Assembly: GCA_022478985.1 (NCBI GenBank)
Contig: JAKSZP010000167.1
Span: 62,001-126,000, forward strand
From: Massospora cicadina
Taxonomy: Eukaryota; Entomophthoromycota; Entomophthoromycetes; Entomophthorales; Entomophthoraceae
Reading direction: 5' to 3'
Length of the DNA stretch: 64,000 nucleotides
Shown here: one piece after another, positions 57,158-64,000 of the stretch
Numbering within the stretch: position 1 is the first letter of the stretch
Layout of the letters: each line of letters starts with the position of its first letter
The notes under the pieces: generated by a model
The model's database searches: none
The model's input: only the letters and a program-made list of their open reading frames with translations
What the model was told of the DNA's origin: nothing
Translations under genes and position numbers: made by a program

Positions 57158-57900
57158 TGGGTTTCTGCTAAATGTTCTCACTGATGCTAATGCTTGGAAA
57201 CCTAATATGGTGGCTGACTGAAGGAGGCTATGGTAAGCTGAGAAAACAGGGCTTCTTTAGATGAAAGGTTGGATGAGACTATTTTCATTAGAATAAAAAA
57301 GAGCATAAATAAATTAAGTTGAATATTATATTCTTCTGAAAAGTACTTTACTAAAAATAAGACAGTACTATTTTTAGTACTGTTAAAAGTATAAGGGAAT
57401 CATGATTTATTGAGAATGGTGAAGAGTGATTCATCAGTCATTCTTGATTCACACGTGGCCTGTCCTTGATCGCATCCCACCTGGAAGTTCAGCTGAGCTT
57501 CTTTTTCCTGGTGATAGCTTCATAGGATAGGTTAAATTTGTATTAACCTTATCTCGGAGCTCTTTCAATAGTCCAGGTGTAAAGGTCCATTTTGTTGGCT
57601 TCTAGAATGGACAGATGATACAGATATTAGGAGCTTTAGCCCACAGATGTTAGAGTTGGGTGAATGTGGCCTTGCAATTATATAAATATTCATGAGCATA
57701 ATTAAAATGAAGATTAGTCAAATTTGGAGTATTTTGATTAATTCCCCAAATTTAGGATTTGACATAATGATGTGGGATCAAGCCTTGATTTAGGATTATT
57801 GAAATAACTAAATAGTTTGAAGGCTATGTCCTACATGCTCATATCTAATGATCTTCTCCCCTGGACAAGGCTTGAACCTTGTAAAGGGAGAATCCCAACA
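57158..57900 (-). repeat. L2 5' LTR
   Basis: On the minus strand it starts TGTTGGGATTCTCC and ends GCAGAAACCCA. It aligns with the split 3' LTR at 41098-47100. The G3 integrase resumes at 57901. Confidence 0.9.
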
Positions 57901-58244
57901 ATTACCTCCAGTATGTAACGATTCCCATTGGTAGTTTGGGATAGAGGTCCTACCACATCTAAACTGATTATGTGGAAAGGTTGCTGAGTGGTAGTGGGTT
58001 GGTATTGGTATTTGATCTGGAAGCAATATCTCTTCATACAGGTTAAGCAAGCGTCCAAGACTTCAATGATAGATTTCATGATGCCTTCCCAATAGTTCCA
58101 TTCCTTGATCCACTCATGTGTCCTCCTCACTCCACCATGCCCAAGTGTAGAGTAGGGGTCCAAGTCTACTGGTAACCGTTCTGAAGGTCGCAGATAGGGC
58201 AGCCATTTTGCTCCTACCTTCTTATATAATTTTCCGCTTTCCAC
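57901..58244 (-). pseudogene. G3 integrase, N-terminal part
   Basis: The minus strand reads LGHGGVRRTHEWIKEWNYWEGIMKSIIEVLDACLTCMK, the HHCC zinc domain, and then HIISLDVVGPLSQTTNGNRYILEV, the first catalytic Asp block. It stops at the L2 border; the rest is at 40430-41097. Confidence 0.92.
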
Positions 58245-59030
58245 CTTAGTGTTTCAGGAATGTCATGCTAGCATTATCTGGACGTGGTCATCATCTCAGG
58301 CCTTGGGTGTCATTAGGAAATCATGTAATCTCTCCGCTTCACTGTTGTTCAGATTAAGGATAAGCAGCAAGTCAAGCCATCCACATTCATATGACGCATC
58401 CCAGCTTGGTGCTCAAAATTTATATCATAATGTTGAAGTTTGAGGGCCCAACGGGACAACCATCCGGAGGGATCCTTCTTATTTTGTAGCCATTTTGAGT
58501 ATGTGTGGTCAGTAACTACAGTAAATGAAGTTCCATATAGGAAAGGGCGATAATGTTTAGCAGCTAGTAATACAGCCAGGAACTCCTTCTTTGTAACAAG
58601 TTGTTATGTTCAGCTTTTGACAACATCTTGCTGAAGTAGGAGACCAGATGATCTACGCCATTACTGTCCAATTAAGCCAGGATGCCTCCAACGGCATAGT
58701 CTGAGGCATTGTTGTATAATATGAAGGGTTTCCTATAGTTTAGAGGCTAGGGCGTTGCTAAAGAAATCTTTTTAACGTTTCAAATGTGGTCGCTTGTTCT
58801 GTACCCCTATAAAAAGGGATGTTTTTAGCCTATATTCAGAAGAGAGGCTCACTGAGTTGGGCTACTTAGGGGAGGAACTGATTGTAGTACCCCATCATAC
58901 CCAGAAATGACTGGATGTCCTGGAGGTTCTTAGGGCAGGCATTTTAGAGATAGCTTTGACCTTATCTTGTAAAGGTTGGACTTCTTCTTGAGAGATGGTG
59001 TTGCGAAATTGACCTTTGGCTCCACTAGTG
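58245..59030 (-). pseudogene. G3 RNase H and RT thumb
   Basis: The minus strand has pieces of RNase H (LLAAKHYRPFLYGTSFTVVTDHTYSKWLQNKKDPSGWLSRWALKLQHYD, near 58575-58430, with stops elsewhere), and upstream of it the thumb and connection, FRNTISQEEVQPLQDKVKAISKMPALRTSRTSSHFWV (59010-58900). It is cut from the RT palm by repeat R2. Confidence 0.8.
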
Positions 59031-59940
59031 TGTCAGGCCAACTAGTATGAAGACTGGTGGCCCTTTGCTGTTTCACCTTCATGGGCATACCAACCCTATA
59101 CTATCTACTTCTACCTCACTGAGTATTAGCTGCTATGAGGTAAAAGTAAGATAAGGAGGAGGTATGGGAGCTGGCAGCGCCAGCCACTCCAGGCATGATC
59201 GCCCACACCTATTGGGGATCCCTAACCTATCCACTTCTACCTCACTGGGTATTAGCCTCTACAAAGTAAAAGTAAGAATAGTTCAAGAGAGATGTTTACT
59301 AGGAGGGAATGAATCAACTATTTATACTACTTCCAGGGCTACTGTACCCAAGTACTCTTTGGCCAATGCTGCCAGAAAACCCATTGGCCTCTATTCCAAA
59401 CCTCTATCAGATCATAAACCTTTTTTCATTCATCCTCATAGCAATTTCCTCCAGATCTGCTAATCTGATCACCAAATAATTAATATTAGTTCAATCCATC
59501 CTCAGCATAAGTTGCTGGTCAATCATATATAAATTGTATATAAATAGGACATCAAGCATCCTCGGCATGAGTTGCTGGTGCTCTGAATTAGTTGCACTTT
59601 CCTAAACAATTCATATTAAATACATCATCTATCCGAAAGAATATCCCACAATCATTTCTTGTGGCAGTTGGCGCAGGGATAAGATTTTGCCAACTCGAAC
59701 TATAACTAGTGAACTTATTGTTAGATGTTGGTAACTGAATACTTCAGCATTCCACTGGAAATCCCATAATCATAATTTGATAGATGCGCCAAACTGCGAA
59801 TCTTCTGATTCTAAAACGATTATTATTTTTATAACATTAAATAGTATCAAACTAGGCGATTATTTGGCAATAACACCCAACTAACCAAAACCCCTAATTC
59901 AGATACTATTGGAAGGATTCATCTGGTTAAAATTCTGACA
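59031..59940. repeat. Repeat R, copy 2 (possible LTR)
   Basis: It starts TGTCAGGCCAAC and ends TTCTGACA, and is homologous to R1 (19258-20170). It sits in the RT of G3. Inside it, a segment with ACTTCTACCTCACTG...AAAGTAAAAGTAAG occurs twice (about 59105-59155 and 59230-59280), a local tandem duplication absent in that form from R1. Confidence 0.65.
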
Positions 59941-60430
59941 GATGGTTTAAACATTTTGTGGACTTGGTTGATTCTGTCAAGCTGGTTTACAGGGTAAACC
60001 CCACTGAGCTATGGATGATCAATATGAGTATTGCTGGCCCTTGATATATAAGAACAATATAGTGTTAATAAAGAAGTTATTGCCTGGTGATACATATTTA
60101 TTTAATAATAAACTTAATGTCTACTTCAATTAGCCTTTCTTACTCTTTTCTCTCTTCATAAAACCTTCCCCTTCTCATTCAAACGCTCAAATCTTAATCC
60201 TCAGTATTCCTTGGTGGATTCACATGCTCCTCTTAGTAATTCCCTACTCACTGTAATCTAAGGGTTTCATTATAACATTGAGGCTTTGGCAAAATCCCTT
60301 CAATTTGCCAAGCCATAATTGCTTCAATCAATTCACTTTGCAATGACATAATCTATTGCTCAATCTTGATTCTTGCTTAAAAACTAAATTACTATCTTCT
60401 GGAACTATAGCTTATCATCCAGTCATATTG
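59941..60430. other. Rest of the insertion in G3 RT
   Basis: This belongs with R2 to the foreign DNA between two RT pieces of G3 (FLRHAI at 60440 and GAKGQF at 59025). No gene or motif is recognised. It may be the interior of the element whose LTR is R2. Confidence 0.4.
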
Positions 60431-60960
60431 AAATCTTTACAGATGGCATGTCTAAGGAAGTCTAGCTTCTTTTGGAAGAAGGTGCACTTTGACATTTCAA
60501 CTTGATGTTAGAAGCCCGCAGGCATTGAAAGACTTCTTTTAAATGATTGAGATGATTGATGAGCATTTCAGAAAAGTTAGTGATTTCATCAAGATAGATA
60601 ATCACACAGCTTGGCTTGAGGTCCCACAAAATGTGTTCCATTGCATGTTGGAAGGATGCTGGCACATTGCACAGCCCTTGGAGTAGGCGGCTAGGCTGAA
60701 ATAAGCCTTTACTACAAATGAGAGCACATTTCTCCTGATCTTGGGGAGAAAGATCCATTTGCCAATATCTGCTGGCCAGATTATGGCTGAGAAGAATTTT
60801 TAGCTGGAGAGTTGTGCAAGGGCATCATCTATATAGGGGATAGGATAGAGATCCTTTTTTGTGAGGTTGTTCAATTTGTGGTAGTCCATAACTACCCAAT
60901 GATCTCCAATTTTTCTTTTTGATCATCAAGAGAGGGGGCGCCCAAGGGCTTTGGGACGGT
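60430..60960 (-). pseudogene. G3 reverse transcriptase palm
   Basis: The minus strand reads VMDYHKLNNLTKKDLYPIPYIDDALAQLSS, KFFSAI, then the 98-aa frame 60758-60462 with MDLSPQDQEKCALICSKGLFQPSRLLQGLCNVPASFQHAMEHILWDLKPSCVIIYLDEITNFSEMLINHL. The polymerase box is YLDE, in which the second catalytic Asp has become Glu. A stop separates motif A from the rest. Confidence 0.88.
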
Positions 60961-60999
60961 ACTAATAGCCCAACGTCTAATAACTGCTTGAGTTCAACC

Positions 61000-61760
61000 C
61001 TCATTTGCTGCTCTTCAACCTTGGACTTACAGTAAGGTTTAGATCAAATAGGTTGAGCATCACTATCATCAATGGAGTGGCTTCACCCCTTTCATATGCC
61101 CATAATCTTTGTCAGTTGTGGTGAAAATATTACCATAGGTCTCAAATAGAGATTGAACTTTCTAAAGCTCATCTTAGATTAAATCATCTGAAATTTGGAC
61201 GTTAGGCAGAGTACACACCAACTGATCAGTGGTTTAACCCATATCCAACATTGACCCAATAAAGTGGATGCTTTCATTCGCGTTGAGGGGAATTAGAAAA
61301 ACTTTCCTATTTCTTGATGCTTTTTGACAATGATGTGTTTATTAGTAAGGTACCCAAATAAATACTAATGGTTCATTGATAAGTGGGGTCTAGTATACTC
61401 AGCAACACCAGAGGGTCTAAAGAGCTTACTCCTCATTGCTAGTTATGTGCAACAGACAGGCTTGGGGATCATTAGCATAATGTTGGTAACGACCACCCTT
61501 TGTTCATCAGCCTTTATTACTGTTTCCTCTGAAGCATAAAAGGGAATGCCCTCTGAAGCATCCACCAGATCAGGAAACTTTTTTGTGTTGAATTTAGAGG
61601 TTTTGTAGAATAAAGGTAAAGCAAAGAGAGGGTATTCAACTAATCAGGAGTATTCTTTTTTAGGTTCTTTATTGGTAAAGAATAGTGGGACTTTATAACC
61701 AAGTAGTGTAAGATAACACAGTGTCATGTTGATTATACGGTCATATCTAATCAAAAAATG
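61000..61760 (-). pseudogene. G3 protease-RT linker, degenerate
   Basis: The stretch corresponds in position to the linker between protease and RT of G1 (4480-5150). Short pieces can be read but no named motif is present. Confidence 0.4.
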
Positions 61761-61778
61761 CGTGTCAATAAGCATATC

Positions 61779-62010
61779 TTAAGTGTTAGTGTCCAGGGCC
61801 ATGGCGGGAGATGACAAGATGAACTTTTTAATCCTAATAGGCATGGAGGAGTAGGCTCTGATAGCATGGGTGTTGTTGGGACCCGCCGGTCCAAACTCCT
61901 GCATACTCTCGAGATTAGGAGCTAGCTTAATCTTCTTGATCAACTTGGAAGAGATAACGTTAACAGGAGATCCAGTGTCCAAGATAGCCTTAACCTGGAC
62001 TTTTGAATCA
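61779..62010 (-). pseudogene. G3 aspartic protease
   Basis: The minus strand reads KVQVKAILDTGSPVNVISSKLIKKIKLAPNLESMQEFGPAGPNNTHAIRAYSSMPIRIKKFILSSPAMALDTNT. DTGS, the catalytic motif, is intact. A single-base change just upstream makes the longest frame begin at the Met before DTG. Confidence 0.88.
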
Positions 62011-62049
62011 TGACCTCTACATTAGTTATGGTCCCGCCAAAGTTAAGGG

Positions 62050-63660
62050 GGAGAGCTAATACTTCCTTAAGACGGAGAGTAGAGGCAAGGTTTTTAGCTG
62101 TCTTGGGTAGTTAATTTTAATGGACTGTAGGGTGTTGACATGATGAATTGGTCGGATCAGCGAAGCAATAACCTGGTCAACATCTCTAGTGGTATCAATA
62201 ACATCAGAGCACCCTAACACTTGAGTAAGGTAGTTTTCTTGAGGTATCAAGGCTTTATCTACCCCTTCAGGGTTCAGCTGTTCAGGTATACCTATTTTAG
62301 CTGGGGCTCCTAGGACATAATAACCAACGTCTTTATACCCCCTTAAGACTCGTCATCTGAAGGGTTGTCAACACACATTGGGTGAATGCTAGAAGAGCAG
62401 TTGGAGGTGGAGGCCATAACTTTAGTAGCTGTGGGGCCATCTGCAGCAATGATAATTAAAGAAGCAGGAAGCTTAGCTTGAGCAGCCTTCTCATTGAGCC
62501 CATGGTTGATGGGAGCAACTGTCACCATAGGAATAGGTTTGGGATTCCTCATGGCTACAGGTTTTATATTAGAGTTAGCTGAAGGAGATAGCTTCGTGGA
62601 GGGGTATGCTCTAACTACGCAAGCTTTGGGTTAATCAGAGGCTGTGAGCCTTGGGGAAACAGGTGGTTTAATTTTATCAATCTGGTCCTTAAACTCATTG
62701 TTGGTAGGAAGAATGTCACCTGAGAGAGGGGTTTAGGATTAGGAGCAGGCTTTGTGAATAAATTGGAGAGATTTATTAGATAGCACAAGCTGATCTTGGT
62801 GGCAAGGTGGGGGTAGGGAGCGCTGCCCCATTGAAGATGTTGCACTATGACTTAATGGCTTGAGAATCTCAAGCTGGCTAGGCGAAGGAAAATCAGGGTT
62901 GAGCTTCACCGCAGGTACTGGGCTTAAAGTAGTAACCAGCATAGGGGTCAATATAACCTCCTTTTGTGGGGCTTCAGTTGAAACTCCTCAATGGTATGAA
63001 GCTGGGGGTTCACCACAGCTTCAGTTATTTTCACGCAGGCATGAAAATCAACAACGTCTAACAAAGCCTCTTTTATGTCATGGATTTTTTAAAGTTTCAC
63101 TTCACTGAGATGATATGCCGTGTTAAAGAAGGTTGAGAAGCTAACACAGTTAACATGGCTGCGGTGGCATCATCCAGTTTTAGCATGTTAGATGCCAAAA
63201 ACCTCTGAGCACCAAGGTAGAATTTCTCAGCAAAGGCAGTGATCCGCTCACCTCATACATACTAAAGCGCAAAAACGTTTATCTTTCCTGGTTAGACTCT
63301 GCTTGGAGCCAAATTCAGCTATAAGAGCTTCCTTAACCTCATCCCAGGTGTGTAGAGTATCATATAAGGGACCATCATTTCTTGGGCTAGGAGATTCAAC
63401 AAGGAAGGATGTGCTTGACCTTCTGGTGGTCAATCGCTCCTTCCATGGCTGCTTCATAAATGTATAAGACAAAGCAATGCTACCCTTGCCAGGGGTGAAC
63501 TTGTCTTAAGGGACATTTAAATGGGCGCTGTTTGAGTCTTTTAAGTCATAATAAAGCGCTTGCTATTTTTTAAAGGGCAACATTTCTCGATATACTATAA
63601 GGGAGAGTGAATAGTGTTAGTCACTTTATCGCCCTCCATTTTTGGTATAGCATTGCGGTG
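62050..63660 (-). pseudogene. G3 gag remnant
   Basis: From the leader, MEGDKVTNTIHSPL is the likely start (63641). Gag homology is in the frame 63472-63248, YDTLHTWDEVKEALIAEFGSKQSLTRKDKRFCALV, which aligns with G1 and G2 gag. Further pieces at 62951-62739, 62552-62343 and 62250-62056 are Ser/Pro-rich and lack a recognisable knuckle. There is no collagen-like stretch, unlike G1. Confidence 0.75.
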
Positions 63661-63673
63661 TAAAGGTACCCTT

Positions 63674-63686
63674 GTAGTGAGCACCA
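63674..63686 (-). promoter_or_regulatory. G3 primer-binding site
   Basis: The minus strand reads TGGTGCTCACTAC, two bases from the LTR end. Confidence 0.75.
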
Positions 63687-63688
63687 CT

Positions 63689-63866
63689 TGTTGAAATCCA
63701 GAGCAGTTTGTATGCTCGCAAGTTTTTGAGCCCTAGATTTCAACAATATTATTTTCCAGAAAAGTTTAATCTTCAACTGCTGAAATTTACTTATCAGGGA
63801 ATTTTCTTGTACTTAAATAATAAATGTAAAAAACTTTGGGATTAATAAAAAGTGGGGATGTTTACT
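63689..63866 (-). repeat. G3 5' LTR, partial
   Basis: It matches the start of the G3 3' LTR at 37636 and, further on, 39651 onward. It is cut at 63866 by LINE G, and the rest lies beyond the window. Confidence 0.85.
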
Positions 63867-64000
63867 TTTCTTTCTCGTTGCAATCACTTTTGCAACCTAT
63901 TCAATTCAAGACTGAATCTAGTTTGATAATCTCTTAAAGGAGATTAGTCTGCGCCCATGTCAGGGAGCAGTTGGGCAAGTAAGGTAAGAGGAACAGGAGG
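63867..64000 (+). mobile_element. LINE G: 5' end of another LINE copy, cut by window end
   Basis: ACTTTTCTTTCTCGTTGCAA starts a leader with both hairpins (the first with one mismatch, the second perfect). The ORF1 ATG at 63957 begins MSGSSWASK, as in LINEs A, C and D. Confidence 0.93.

Larger units (their letters stand above)
41098..57900 (-). mobile_element. L2: short LTR element in the G3 integrase, carrying LINEs D, E, F
   Basis: The two LTRs (41098-47100, split by LINE F, and 57158-57900) have the same length (about 745 bp) and orientation. The polypurine tract is at 47101 and the primer-binding site at 57140. The G3 integrase is interrupted at exactly these borders, and the probable 5-bp duplications are ACTAT (41093-41097) and ATTAC (57901-57905), two C/T changes apart. 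Taking out LINEs D and E leaves an interior of only about 1.5 kb with a gag-like fragment and no pol, so L2 is non-autonomous or internally deleted. Confidence 0.85.
37636..63866 (-). mobile_element. G3: Ty3/gypsy element carrying several insertions
   Basis: This is a minus-strand element with 3' LTR at 37636-40254, integrase split by L2, then RNase H, RT (split by R2), protease, gag, primer-binding site and a partial 5' LTR at 63689. Both LTRs begin TGTTGRAATCCAGAGCAG on the plus strand. The element landed in LINE H at 37635/37636, probably next to a 5-bp target ACTTG. The other side is not visible because LINE G and the window end come first. Its protease keeps DTG, but its RT reads YLDE. 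Confidence 0.85.

Noticed and set aside
59026..59945. 5-bp target duplication of R2 (TAGTG and GATGG).
   Set aside because: Only scattered bases agree, and the foreign DNA seems to extend to about 60430, so 59940 may not be its outer edge.
1..64000. tRNA, rRNA, CRISPR or bacterial operons.
   Set aside because: No cloverleaf, rRNA core sequence, regularly spaced repeat array or operon-like gene packing was seen; all domains are eukaryotic retroelements.

Overview
The window is a eukaryotic repeat graveyard. I find no host gene, rRNA, tRNA or bacterial signal. Essentially every recognisable protein fragment comes from a retrotransposon: Ty3/gypsy LTR elements, several copies of one LINE family, a second degraded LINE, and a small ORF1-only non-LTR family. 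The combination (a non-LTR element with a CCHC ORF1 protein, an APE-type endonuclease and a C-terminal CxxC...HxxxxC finger, plus gypsy elements with a collagen-like stretch in gag) suggests a TE-rich, probably fungal (perhaps basidiomycete) genome. That assignment is low confidence and rests on general family knowledge, not on a marker gene.

Layout. 1-1611: remnant of a minus-strand LTR element. 1612-13287: G1, a plus-strand Ty3/gypsy element (LTR, gag with collagen-like repeat, protease, RT, RNase H, integrase, LTR), split by LINE A (5608-10894, minus). 13288-19257: unassigned sequence split by LINE C (13741-18996, minus). 19258-20170: repeat R1. 20471-21430: 5'-truncated ORF1-only element P1. 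21600-25592: minus-strand gypsy remnant G2. 25593-27450: full-length ORF1-only element P2. 27450-29833: minus-strand gypsy remnant G2b. 29834-35115: LINE B (plus). 35116-35750: LTR, primer-binding site and leader of a plus-strand LTR element (X). 35750-37635: LINE H, a different LINE. 37636 to about 63866: G3, a minus-strand gypsy element that carries ORF1-only element P3 in its 3' LTR, repeat R2 in its RT, LINE G in its 5' LTR, and a whole LTR element (L2, 41098-57900) in its integrase. L2 carries LINE F in its 3' LTR and LINEs E and D in its short interior.

The parts interact as a nest. X contains LINE H, which contains G3, which contains L2, which contains LINEs D, E and F. Target-site duplications (10-17 bp for LINE-type insertions, about 5 bp for LTR elements) fix most borders. 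No copy is intact: all carry frameshifts and stops, and many stops sit at former CGA codons, a pattern expected from decay of methylated CpG. The most distinctive things are the ORF1-only family, the conserved pair of 5' hairpins in the LINE, an insertion of LINE A exactly in the YLDD active-site codons of G1, and one shared primer-binding site across unrelated LTRs.
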